A stretch of 64,000 nt of DNA from Martensiomyces pterosporus (Eukaryota > Kickxellomycota > Kickxellomycetes > Kickxellales > Kickxellaceae), in assembly GCA_025201845.1 (NCBI GenBank), contig MU603984.1, positions 45,883-109,882 of the forward strand, written 5' to 3'. Below, piece after piece: positions 29,288-39,027 of this stretch; position 1 is the first letter of the stretch, and each line of letters opens with the position of its first letter. A model generated the notes under the pieces. It did not search any database. It worked only from the letters and a program-made list of their open reading frames with translations, and was not told where the DNA came from. The position numbers were made by a program, and so were the translations under genes.

Positions 29288-30952
29288 ATGTTTGGTCTGC
29301 ACACACGGCTCACACGTTCAGCCAGAGGATACTTCGCTTCTTCCGCCATCTATCGCCACAGCCTAGGGAGAATATCGACTGCCAACCCGCATACAGACAC
29401 ACCCCGACTCTTGCCCAGCTTGCTATTTGCCAATATACAAAGAAGCTATACAGCCATGCCTGACACACCCACCGCAACAGCGCCCGAGCAGAGCGTGCCA
29501 GCTGCCAGCAGCGATGCTCCTCCGGTAGCAGTTGACACGCCGCCGGCTGTCGCTGGTACCGAGAAGACAGATGACAAGCCCGCCACTGCTGCTGCTCCTG
29601 CTGAAACTGAAGCACCGGGCCCTGTGGATACGAAACCCGAAGAGAAGAAGCGCAACCGGGCGCAGACGTGCAAGGAGCGCCGCGAGTATGCGAAGAAGAA
29701 GCGACTGGAGCGTTCTCAGGAGCAGGACAGCAACAGCAACTCGGCACAGCCATGCGAGCGGGCCGAGACCAGCGGACCCCGTCTGCCCAAGCGCAAAGTC
29801 GCCCTGCTGATCGGGTTCTGCGGCACCGGATACCAGGGAATGCAGGTCAACCCGAACGCAAAGACCATCGAGGGCGATCTATTCAAAGCCTTGGCCGACG
29901 CTGGAGCCGTTTCGGCTGATAACGCGACGGATCAGAAGAAGGTGCAGTTCCAGCGCGCCGCGCGCACCGACAAGGGCGTCCACGCGGCAGGACAAGTGGT
30001 GTCGCTTAAGATGATCATCGAGGACCCCGAGGTTGTCGCCAAGATCAACTCGCATCTGCCCGACCAGATTCGCGCCTGGGGATACGTCCGCGTGATCCGC
30101 TCGTTCAACGCCAAAACTATGTGCGACTCGCGTGTCTACGAGTATCTGCTGCCTACATATGTGTTTATGGAGCCGTCGCAGGCCAACGCAGAGCTCGCAA
30201 AGACTGTGCCGTTTGATGACCGCCAGGTGCCTGCGTCGAGCGAAGAGGACATGAGGAGGAAGAGAGAGTATAAGATTCCAGCGGAGAAGTTGCAGTTTGT
30301 GCGTGACGCGCTTGCCAAGTATAAGGGCACGCATGACTTCAGGAACTTTACAGTGACCAAGGGGTGCACCGAGAGCAACTCCATGCGGTTTATCCACTCG
30401 TTCGAGGTGTCGGACCCCAAGACTATCCAGGGATCCGAGTGGCTCAGCCTCAAGGTCAAGGGCCAGTCGTTCATGCTGCACCAGATTCGCAAGATGGTCG
30501 GCCTTGTCATCCTGATGGCCCGCTCGGATGTGCCGCTGAAGCTCATGGACGAATTGTTTGGAGGCCCACGTGTCAATGTGCCTAAGGCGCCGGGGCTGGG
30601 CTTGCTTCTCGAGCAGCCCGTGTTTGAGGCATTCAATAAGCGTGCAGCTAAGCAGCAGCAAGGATCCACTGACCCAGTCACTTTTGCGCCATACAGCGAG
30701 GAGATGGACGCATTCAAGAACAAGTTTATCTACGACGCTATCATCCGCAGCGAGATGGCTGACCGTGTGTTTGATAGCTGGGTGCAGAGCGTCGAGGTGT
30801 TCCCGGAACAGTACACGTATATCAACAAGGAGGGCGTCATTCCAGAGTCTGCCATCGTTGTGCCTGGCGCCGACCGCAAAGCAAGGCTCCAGTCTGGTGT
30901 GAGCCAAACCAGCGATGGGTCTTCGGACGAAGAGGACACCAACGACGACTAA
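29288..30952 (+). CDS. PUS1: tRNA pseudouridine synthase, Pus1/Pus2 family, with possible mitochondrial presequence
   Basis: Single exon. From the ATG at 29456 the protein is 498 aa. From the in-frame ATG at 29288 it is 554 aa, with an extra 56 residues rich in Arg and Ser and poor in acidic residues, ending QRSYTA, which look like a mitochondrial presequence. The TruA-type catalytic domain shows KVALLIGFCGTGYQGMQ, the catalytic Asp in RAARTDKGVHAAGQVVS (Asp172 of the short form), RVYEYLLPTY, TKGCTESNSMRFI and the SFMLHQIRKMVGL motif. Before the domain lies a Lys/Arg-rich segment that may be a nuclear signal. The C-terminus is acidic. Pus1 modifies several uridines in tRNA, U2 snRNA and mRNA. 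Which start is used cannot be decided here, and a still earlier in-frame ATG exists at 29147. Confidence 0.93.
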   Translation: MFGLHTRLTRSARGYFASSAIYRHSLGRISTANPHTDTPRLLPSLLFANIQRSYTAMPDTPTATAPEQSVPAASSDAPPVAVDTPPAVAGTEKTDDKPATAAAPAETEAPGPVDTKPEEKKRNRAQTCKERREYAKKKRLERSQEQDSNSNSAQPCERAETSGPRLPKRKVALLIGFCGTGYQGMQVNPNAKTIEGDLFKALADAGAVSADNATDQKKVQFQRAARTDKGVHAAGQVVSLKMIIEDPEVVAKINSHLPDQIRAWGYVRVIRSFNAKTMCDSRVYEYLLPTYVFMEPSQANAELAKTVPFDDRQVPASSEEDMRRKREYKIPAEKLQFVRDALAKYKGTHDFRNFTVTKGCTESNSMRFIHSFEVSDPKTIQGSEWLSLKVKGQSFMLHQIRKMVGLVILMARSDVPLKLMDELFGGPRVNVPKAPGLGLLLEQPVFEAFNKRAAKQQQGSTDPVTFAPYSEEMDAFKNKFIYDAIIRSEMADRVFDSWVQSVEVFPEQYTYINKEGVIPESAIVVPGADRKARLQSGVSQTSDGSSDEEDTNDD

Positions 30953-31586
30953 CTTGCCTAATAGCCCAACATAGCCCTTCAATGCTTAGAAAAAAAGCTG
31001 CAGCTTTGTAAGAGATGGCCTTAATGCTACTGCTTGTTTGCCATATTGCCACCACCACTGGCGGTGGCCACCAAACTTGCCTCTATCAGCCTTGTTCTGC
31101 GCCGTGCATGCGAGGACACTGCACTTTCTTTCTACTACTGATAGCATGTGTATGCATCAGCCAATAATGGACACCCAGCCATGCAGTCCCCCCACCGCAT
31201 GTCCCAGGCGAGGGGATTTATATGCATTGGCATGTGTGCAGCGTCGGTGAGCAACACTTGGAGGCAGCGGCGAGAGCAAGGTTCAAACGAGGGAGGGTGG
31301 AGTAGCCAGCCCTGCTTGAAACTTGTGGTTGCTACTAATCCCGCAGCCCTTCTGCCACCCGCACGTAAAGGGCAATGGGAGGCAGGCGATGGTGCTGCCA
31401 AGGTTGGAGGGAGGAACACGTAGGCAACCAGCGGCCAAAACTTGGGGCTCCGCACATTCCTCCTCTCCTTTTCTCTCCGCCCGCTTTTCTCCATACTCAA
31501 TTGCTCATTTCTCATCTCCAGCCAGCAGTATATTTATATTCACGCTTTACTGCACCTGCACACACCCAAATTCGGCTGCTGGGAAC
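30953..31586. other. intergenic between PUS1 and the GGPP synthase gene
   Basis: 634 bp, 3' region of PUS1 and promoter of the next gene. A TATATTTATATT run near 31528 lies about 60 bp before the start codon. No gene seen. Confidence 0.4.
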
Positions 31587-33098
31587 ATGGAGTTCAAAAG
31601 TGATAAGCATACATCGTCAAGCATGGAAAAGGTACGTCGCTGCCGGCTACACAGAGAGGACGGTGTGTCCTGCAGTGTCCCCCACGCTGGAGCAGTAATG
31701 CTGCCATTGCCAGCCCTCTGGACACGCCAGGAGAGAGCACGGGGCAAGAGCAGCAGTGTTCTCTCTCTGGTGGTTCTCTTGCTACTGCACCCGCAGCAAT
31801 GCCATAGCCCCTCTAGTGCTATCAGTGCTATCTGCGGTCCCCTATGGTTTACGTGGTCTCTTACTACACCCATGAGCACGCAATATGTCACGTTTTACTC
31901 ACAGCTTGCATCGTCGATCCGTCGCTTTTGTGTTTATCGCCTTGGGGGGCGATTACTTTGCTTCCTCTCTTGATTTGGGCTGTAGATTCTGCTAGCGCCA
32001 TTCGACTACCTGAGCCAGGTGCCTGGAAAGGAACTGCGCACAGTTATGATTAATGCATTCAATAGCTGGCTAAAGCTCGACCGCCTACAACTGGATGTCA
32101 TTTCCAACATCGTGCGCAAGCTCCATACGGCAAGTTTAATGTGTGTACCAAGCCCTGGCCAGCCTATTGCCCATGAAGTGGGTCCAATTCCGCTGCAGCC
32201 GCCACCTTTGCCCCGGCACCATTACAGCCAACTGCCCACGGCCACGTGTCCGCCTGCTGCTACAGCGTCGCAAGCGCTCATGGTGGTGGAGACAGACAAG
32301 GCGGCTGGCACCACCATGCACCAGCACTCACCGACGCTGACCAGCACCCCTTCTCTACTATCTCCGCCCCTGTCACCCTTGTTCAGCTGTAGGATCGATG
32401 ACGTCGAAGACAACTCGGACTTGCGCCGAGGCGTGCCGGTGACGCACAAAATATACGGCGTGCCAATGACCATCAACACTGCAAACCTTGTCTATTTCAT
32501 TGCCCTCGACGATGTGCTCAAACTGAAGAACCCCAGGCTGGTGGAGATATTCACCGAGGAGCTGCTGAACCTCCACAAGGGCCAAGGGATGGACCTGTAT
32601 TGGCGCGACACGCTGACATGTCCCAGCGAGAACCAGTACCTGGAGATGGTTTCGCACAAGACGGGTGGCTTGTTCCGCCTGGCTGTAAAGCTGATGCAGG
32701 AGCTGAGCGAAGTTGAGGCAGACTATTCTGAGCTGGTCAACCTGATCGGTGCCTACTTCCAGATCCGTGACGACTACATGAACCTGCAGTCGTCGGAGTA
32801 TTCGAACAACAAGGGGTATTGCGAGGACCTCACAGAGGGCAAGTTCTCCTTCGTCATCGTCCATGCGATCACTCGTGGTAGCGATGGCGCGCAGCTGATG
32901 AGCATACTGAGGCAGAAGACTACCGATGACAACGTCAAGAAGCACGCTGTGTCATTGATGGAGAAGGCCGAGTCGTTTGAGTATACATGCAAATATCTTG
33001 CACGACTGGAGGCCCAGATCGCGGATATGATCAAGGAGAGTGGCGGCAATGAGCTGCTTGAGGATCTGATGGCAAAGCTCAGCAAGCCATTTCACTAG
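31587..33098 (+). CDS. BTS1: Geranylgeranyl diphosphate synthase
   Basis: Three exons, 31587-31631, 31986-32140 and 32393-33098, give 301 aa (human enzyme 300 aa). Exon 1 encodes only [15 protein letters not shown]. Exon 2 resumes [18 protein letters not shown], a standard family segment. The second intron splits a Met codon (AT|G) just before the first Asp-rich motif, [13 protein letters not shown]. The rest shows [23 protein letters not shown], the second Asp motif [10 protein letters not shown] and [11 protein letters not shown], all characteristic of eukaryotic GGPP synthase. The enzyme makes C20 diphosphate for protein prenylation and other isoprenoids. Intron 2 uses a weak donor, GTGTGT. 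The frame stays open through part of intron 2, so unspliced models would carry a bogus insert. Confidence 0.93.
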
Positions 33099-33421
33099 GC
33101 TGCCTTGACCAGAAGCACTCGCTCATTTTTTTCTTTGGCATCTTTCCAGCCATTTCCACAGCTAAAGCACGTCATAGGCACTACTATTCTAATTCATTGC
33201 AATATCGACTACCTTGCATGCGTTTATAAATGATAATTGAGTGCTGGCAAATCCCTGCACTATCGCCGGGGATGACTTTAGGCCGCCGCCCCATATAAAT
33301 CCGCCATAAACACGTCAAATAATACAGGCGTTTCGCATTGGAACCGAGTGAAAAGCAGCTTTGCTACCCCTGAATTTCCGCACCATTCTACCAACCTGCT
33401 TGTTTCAAGATCGAGGCGGGT
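33099..33421. other. intergenic between GGPP synthase and SEN2
   Basis: 323 bp, no gene seen. Likely terminator of one gene and promoter of the next. Confidence 0.4.
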
Positions 33422-34672
33422 ATGGCGGACACTGGCAAGGATGGCAACGGCGACGACACGCAAGCACCCAAACAGAGGCAGCAGCGAAGGGCCAGGGGCA
33501 AGAGAAAGGCAAAGAATGTGCATCCATTGCCAATGGAAAGGAAAGAGGCAATGCTGCCGCATATTGGCCAGTTGCTGGATAAAATAGCAGCCTCGTTGTC
33601 GTTCAGGTCCGCTGGGAGCAGTGGCAGAATCGGCTGGGTCATCGACATGCTTACTCGCGTTTCAAGAGCAGCCAGTCTGCATGTGCCGCTGGTGGGACGC
33701 GCACTGCGTCTAGTATGGACCGTGTCCGTGCGCTGGCCGCTGAATCTGGTTGGATCGCTTTTGCCAGGCAACATATTCTGGCCAGTTCTTGTTCCATGCA
33801 AGGTCGACGCGGCTGTACATATAATCCGAGCCACCGACGGATCCGCGAAGCCTGTAGACTGTGTGGTGTGGGTGAGCAGGCGGTGGGAAGTGCTGTGGCG
33901 CGGTGGGTCGTTTGGCAAGGGGATCCTCTCGCGGTCGAATCCAACCTGGGTCCAACGGTACCACAAAGAAACGGATCCCAGTACATCAGCGGGCACAAAC
34001 TACCTTGAGGACATTACGCGCCAGCGCAGAGAAGAGCGCCGCGCACGCAGAACCGAGGAGATTGCTGATGAGGAGCGAGGCACAGGCTTGGCGATAGTGC
34101 CGGCAGCTGAGCTCCAGGTCAGTAGTGACGAGGTGCGGCAGATGGAACCCGTGCAGCTCAGCCCATACGAGGCACTGTTCCTGGCTGAAATTGGCTGCCT
34201 TGTGGTTAAGGATGCCGACAACCGCACGTACCAGTACGCTGACTTGTGGCAGCTGTTTAGATCAGTCGATATGTCTGACGAATTCGACTTGCGCTACGCT
34301 GCCTACTACTACTACAGATCGAAGGGGTGGGTGGTGAAGAGCGGGCTCAAGTTCGCCTCGGATTTCCTGCTTTACGCCAACGGCCCCGCGCATGCGCATT
34401 CGCAGTATTCGGTTGTGGTGCGGCCGCTTTCGGCAGAAAAGGCAGGTCAGGGCGAAGCACAGGAACCCGTGGATCTGGTCGATTCGTGGCAGTACGCGTT
34501 TGCGCTCTCCCGGGTCACATCGCAGGTCAAGAAATCGCTGATCACCTGCTACGTCGAGCGGCCGCCGACGAGTTGCGGGCACCGGCCAGACGAGGGTCCG
34601 CCGGACCTGAGTCTATACCACATTCGAGAATTCCAGATCCAGCGGTTCAACCCAAACCGCAATCTCCAATAG
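33422..34672 (+). CDS. SEN2: tRNA-splicing endonuclease catalytic subunit Sen2
   Basis: Single-exon 416-aa protein. The N-terminus is basic (RQQRRARGKRKAK). The C-terminal nuclease fold shows LSPYEALFLAEIGCL, then YYYYRSKGWVVKSGLKFASDFLLYANGP. The catalytic triad is expected at Tyr in DFLLYANGP, His in HAHSQYSVVVRP and Lys in SQVKKSLITCYVE. Mid-protein EDITRQRREERRARR is also typical of Sen2. The enzyme cuts the 5' splice site of pre-tRNAs as part of the Sen2-Sen34-Sen15-Sen54 complex. It is convergent with INO1, 214 bp apart. Confidence 0.92.
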   Translation: MADTGKDGNGDDTQAPKQRQQRRARGKRKAKNVHPLPMERKEAMLPHIGQLLDKIAASLSFRSAGSSGRIGWVIDMLTRVSRAASLHVPLVGRALRLVWTVSVRWPLNLVGSLLPGNIFWPVLVPCKVDAAVHIIRATDGSAKPVDCVVWVSRRWEVLWRGGSFGKGILSRSNPTWVQRYHKETDPSTSAGTNYLEDITRQRREERRARRTEEIADEERGTGLAIVPAAELQVSSDEVRQMEPVQLSPYEALFLAEIGCLVVKDADNRTYQYADLWQLFRSVDMSDEFDLRYAAYYYYRSKGWVVKSGLKFASDFLLYANGPAHAHSQYSVVVRPLSAEKAGQGEAQEPVDLVDSWQYAFALSRVTSQVKKSLITCYVERPPTSCGHRPDEGPPDLSLYHIREFQIQRFNPNRNLQ

Positions 34673-34886
34673 CAGCAAGACACACTGGCGAGCAAATATA
34701 CGGCCTTACGCCTACTATTGTCATTAAAAATCATTCCCATGCAAGGACTACAAGTGAGCTGAGAAAAGGGCAACAGAGCATTAAAGAGAAGGCACCACCG
34801 AAACCCCCACACACATGAAAACAACGCTCATTGTGCCGCCGAGTCCCTATCAAAGAGCACGGAATGCCGCGTGAGGGAGCCCCACA

Positions 34887-36509
34887 CTAGTGGAACGCCT
34901 TGTGCTCAAGGAGCATCTCGTTGTTGGGAGGGAGACCAACAAAGGCGCGCATGATGTTCTCCATGGCCATGCGCTGCTTGGCCAGAGCGTTGACAACAGG
35001 GGTGTTGGGAGGAACGACAGGGGCCTTGAGCATGTACGAGAGGATGGAGAGGACCGAGTTGAACGGCTGCCAGGCGGGCTCGGCAGCATCAGCATCGGAC
35101 CTGACGCGGTACGTGACACGGGTCATGAGCTCAGTCATCATGAACAGATCGATGATGAGGGGGCTAGCGAGCAGGGAGTCCTCGCAGGTGTTGTAGAGCG
35201 AGATGGTGTTGAGGCCACCCATGAAGATCTCGCTGACGTACTCGTCGAGAGCGCGCTTGGAGTCGCCAACAGAGGGCACGTACTTGATGACGATGGTGTG
35301 GTCGGGGTGCTCGCCCTTCTTGTACAGGATGTTGTTGGCGCTGACCATGTCGTCGACGACGCTGCTCTTCGAGATCTCCTTGGAGCGGAACTGGGCGGGG
35401 GCAGAGAGGTTGCGGCCGTCGTTGTTGCCCAGGTGGTTGTACGAGGTGATCGCAAGGGGCTTGATGCCGGCGTTGACAAGGAACTCGGCAAGGACGGACT
35501 TGATCTTGGTCTGGCCCGACTTGAAGTCATCACCGCCGACAAAGCTGCGCTCGCGCTCGGCAAGCTCGATCACGCCAGGAACAAGGGTGTTCTGGGGAGA
35601 GCCGTTGACGAAGGGGGCGCCCTCGAGGATCGAGGCGACGGCGAACAGGGTCGAGGGAGAGACCTCCTCGTGTCCGTTGGCGATGGCCTGCAGAAGGTTG
35701 TCTGCAGTGTCGTTGACGCCGGCGAGGATGTCGGCGTAGCGCTCGGTGTTGGCGGTCCACATAACGATGACGCGGTCGAGGCTTTTGGCCTGCTTGAAGT
35801 CGCGGATGTCCTTGCGGAGCTGCTCGAGCTGCTCCTGCTTGGTGCCGCCGATGGTGTTGTCGGCGCGCTCCTCCTGGTTGGCCGCGATAAAGTCGGGGTA
35901 GTAGACCGAGGGAAGCGGCTTGAGCTGCGACAGCTCGTCGTAGACCTTGCGCTGGAGGTCGACGGGGAGGACCTCTGCGCGGCGCATAGCGTCGCCGATG
36001 TTCATCGAGTTGATGTCCCAGCCACCAATGACAATGTCGTTGGGGTGGACCATGGGCACGATCTCGTTGAATGGCACATAGATGTCGCGCAGGTTCTCGT
36101 CGACTCCGAGCTTGGCGGTCGACGCAAGCATGACCGACCCAAAGTAGTTGGGCTGCTGGGTGCCCTTGCGAGTCTCCCACGAGATGTTCTTCTTGTTGGC
36201 GAGGATCGAGGCGGTGATGGTCGAGCCGTTGTTGCCACCCCAGCCGACAAGCATGAGTCCGACGCGGCCGACGCTGGTACTGGTCTGGAACTGGTAGTGG
36301 ACCTTGGTGGGCTTGGCCCTGAGCTGGCCAGTCTCGCCGTCGCGGCTGACGATGGTGGTGTCGTACATGTAGTCCGACTCAATGGTGCTGTCGGAGTAGC
36401 GGACATGGGGCGAGTCGACCTTGAAGGCGGTGGAGCCAGAGGTGGAGCCATTGGCGGCGCTGGAGGCGGAGCCGTTAGCAGAAGCAGAGATGTTGTTGAT
36501 GGGAGACAT
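34887..36509 (-). CDS. INO1: Inositol-3-phosphate synthase
   Basis: Single-exon 540-aa enzyme converting glucose 6-phosphate to myo-inositol 3-phosphate with NAD. Diagnostic segments are the NAD-binding [98 protein letters not shown] and [19 protein letters not shown]. The N-terminal 30 residues are a Ser/Asn/Gly-rich spacer absent from most orthologues. It ends LLEHKAFH. The ATG at 36509 is the first in frame, since upstream frame codons begin only with GTG. Very strong codon bias suggests high expression and explains a 542-codon antisense shadow. Inositol made here feeds phosphoinositides and inositol pyrophosphates, the ligands of SPX domains. Confidence 0.97.
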   Translation of the reverse strand: MSPINNISASANGSASSAANGSTSGSTAFKVDSPHVRYSDSTIESDYMYDTTIVSRDGETGQLRAKPTKVHYQFQTSTSVGRVGLMLVGWGGNNGSTITASILANKKNISWETRKGTQQPNYFGSVMLASTAKLGVDENLRDIYVPFNEIVPMVHPNDIVIGGWDINSMNIGDAMRRAEVLPVDLQRKVYDELSQLKPLPSVYYPDFIAANQEERADNTIGGTKQEQLEQLRKDIRDFKQAKSLDRVIVMWTANTERYADILAGVNDTADNLLQAIANGHEEVSPSTLFAVASILEGAPFVNGSPQNTLVPGVIELAERERSFVGGDDFKSGQTKIKSVLAEFLVNAGIKPLAITSYNHLGNNDGRNLSAPAQFRSKEISKSSVVDDMVSANNILYKKGEHPDHTIVIKYVPSVGDSKRALDEYVSEIFMGGLNTISLYNTCEDSLLASPLIIDLFMMTELMTRVTYRVRSDADAAEPAWQPFNSVLSILSYMLKAPVVPPNTPVVNALAKQRMAMENIMRAFVGLPPNNEMLLEHKAFH

Positions 36510-38500
36510 GGTAGCTAAGTTGAATGGATAAGCTGGGTGTTTTTTAGGGGGTTTTTTGTCTGTTTGTTTGCTTGATGCTTGAGTTGAGAAGGTTCGTTTA
36601 AAAGTCACAGTCCACACACGGAGGGGGGAGTCTTAGTGCTTTTTAGGCTTGGGCAGGGTTCTCTTCTTCCCTCTGTGTGGGTTGTGCAGCGAGGCAAGGA
36701 GGTTAGAAAACGTGGTTGATGTTGCTAAGTGGTTCCCGGATTCAGCAGCGAGTCAGGGGACCTTTGGACAGCTTGGGTGTTTGGGTTGGGAGTAAGTAGG
36801 CGAAAGGCGGTGTTTGCTAGAGGAGGCAGATGGCTGTTGAAGCAAGCAGTGTCAGTTCGAAGGGCAGATAGTGGAGGAGGGAAGAAAAGAGAAAGGCGCA
36901 GGACTGGGCAGACCGAGGCCCTCACAATTTATTCACCTGCAGCCTTGCACGCTTGCGCACGCTTGCTTGTTCCCTTGCTGCGCTGCACCGCACCGCACCG
37001 CACCACACCACACTGCTTTATTCCGCAAAAGCCCAGAAACCCAATCATCAACATCCAGAAGAGCAGCCCGCGCTTCTAAATTCTCTGTGCTTCTTCGGCC
37101 ACGCTATTGACCAGCGCGGCTGTGTGCGAATTACTACTCTGATTGTTATCTCCTGCCTCAGCCATTATTGATAGCGCCAAATGCGTTTTGGGGGGGCGCT
37201 CCTTTGCACATGCTGCTAACCCTCAAATGCTCCCGTCCCTAAGCGGCGGCGCATCCCCCGCCTTTCCCCCCTACTCCGTCCATTTGCCAGGCAAGGAGAG
37301 CCGGAGCGCATGCTTTCCTTCTTGGCGTGCTGCCGGCGGTGTCGATCTGCTGGACGCGCAGTCTTTGGCTGGCCCTCCATAGGGCAAGTGGAGATCACCC
37401 TCCGTCTGCATGTCTGGGCTGCCAATGCCTCTTCGCCTGCCGCCTGCCCACGGAGACTGCGCTCGCGCATCTGGCTGTGGAACAAAGGTGGCTCCGTGGC
37501 TCAGCCCAGCCAGCCTTTCTTAGTGGTACCAGCTCTGCTACCGATGGCTTTGCCTTCTTTGTCCCACCGCTCCACCCCTTTGCAGAACAGCTTCTCCCGC
37601 TGCTGTCCCCTTGGCACGCTGGCAGACTCTGGCAAATCAGCAAAGCTGCAGCGGGCTGCGTGCTGCTGCAGATGGCCCTTTGTTGAGCTTGTTTTTGAGT
37701 TGAATGCCGCCAGGGCAGAGCGCTCCCTGCTGACGCGGCAGCTGCAAGGAGAGGAGGGGATTAAGGTTGTCTAAATTGCGCGAGAAACAGTGTGGTGCAC
37801 AGTGCAAAGCACGCAAACGTGAGAATGGCTGCAACCGGCTACGTCAGAGGAACCCCCGAGCACATATCTGCGCATTTGGCACAACTCCTCACAGTGACTC
37901 CCGTCCGAGTGCAATGCGGAGCTTTGTCGGTATTATCGATGAGGAGCAAGGTACGGTACCCCGGCTCCACTTGATCTCCCGATCCGGCGACACAATCTGA
38001 TCGAGCTGTTGCTGATTCCGTCTGCTGGATCTGGCGAGCGCCATCCTCTGCAGTTCAGCAGGGCGTCATCTGCTTGGATCGTTGCCTTATGCGCATAGAC
38101 GGGTGGTGTATGCTCAGCCCATGGCTGTGATGCTGCCTGCCACCAATATGGGTATTTCAAGCATACAGCATCTGCAAGTGACATGCGGCAGCTGTGCGGT
38201 CTGGACACCTGGATCCATATGCCAGACATGAACGGCTCTAAGCACCAGCATAAACAAATATGGCACAACTAAAACATCGCCATGTCCAATGCGCAGCAAT
38301 GCGCTGTCCTAGCAGCGCTATTGCTCAGTCTTGGCGACTCTTGCGCATCGCCAAGCTCCATATAAAGGTCCTGGCTAAAGGATCCCGGCACCCAACAGCC
38401 ATCGTCCTCAGATATAGAAGATTCCTCAACCAGCTTTCCTCCACACGCCTCTACTCCAGAAGAATACCACCGCTCTTTAGCTAGCACGTTTAACTCCACC
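36510..38500. other. divergent promoter region of INO1 and the CsbD-like gene
   Basis: About 2 kb. The INO1 side has T/G-rich leader sequence and a short CCGCA/CCACA simple repeat near 36986-37013. I looked for a yeast-type inositol response element (CATGTGAAAT) and saw none. No further gene recognised. Confidence 0.4.
38361..38367 (+). promoter_or_regulatory. TATA box of the CsbD-like gene
   Basis: TATAAAG 134 bp upstream of the start codon at 38501, followed by C/T-rich sequence with a likely transcription start. Confidence 0.55.
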
Positions 38501-38749
38501 ATGTCTGACTTTGGAAAGCTTGCCAAAGGCCATGCCGATAACGCCATGGGCAACGCCAAGGAGAGGCTCGGCCAGGCCGTCGGCAACGACAACCTCCGCC
38601 AGGCAGGTGCCGACCAGAGAGCTAGAGGCAACCTTGATATGGGCAAGGCCAGTGGCCAGGCTCAGTCCGCCCGTCAATCCGCCCGCCAACCCGGCAAACC
38701 CCAGTCAAGCGGCCTTCGCGACAGCAACCAGGACACCATGACTGAATAG
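38501..38749 (+). CDS. CsbD-like small stress-response protein
   Basis: 82-aa hydrophilic single-exon protein starting MSDFGKLAKGHADNAMGNAK. The core GNAKERLGQAVGNDNLRQAGADQRARGN matches the two-helix CsbD-like pattern (G-x-x-K-x-x-x-G...L...G...G-N) found in bacteria and in many fungi, where some members are described as cruciform or mismatch DNA-binding proteins. The rest is Gln/Ser/Gly-rich and probably disordered. The exact role is unknown. In other organisms such proteins are among the most strongly stress-induced, and the clear TATA box agrees with inducible expression. Confidence 0.78.
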   Translation: MSDFGKLAKGHADNAMGNAKERLGQAVGNDNLRQAGADQRARGNLDMGKASGQAQSARQSARQPGKPQSSGLRDSNQDTMTE

Positions 38750-39027
38750 ATCGTCCTTCTGTCGCTAGCCACCGGCCCACACTGGCTATTCATCTTTTAG
38801 CCGCTATTCGCTTCTATTGCAGATAGTGGGTATGTGAATATGCGAATATATATTCTACATGCACAGCTTCATTATGCTGTCCATAGTCTAGGGGGCGACG
38901 AAACTTGCAATTCATTCCAAAAATGTCTACAGCCAAAGCAAGGCTGCAAAACGAAAAAAAAAAGAATATTGTATGGTGATAAAGGAGCAGGCGAGAGAAA
39001 TGCGCAGGATGCATATAATACATGGGT

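Noticed and set aside
34890..36518. 542-codon open frame antisense to INO1
   Set aside because: Same effect of biased codons. Composition is Asp/Leu/Val/Gly-rich and non-protein-like, while INO1 on the minus strand is certain.
37310..37774. 154-codon plus-strand frame upstream of the CsbD-like gene
   Set aside because: Overlaps another frame of similar length. No similarity and random-looking composition.
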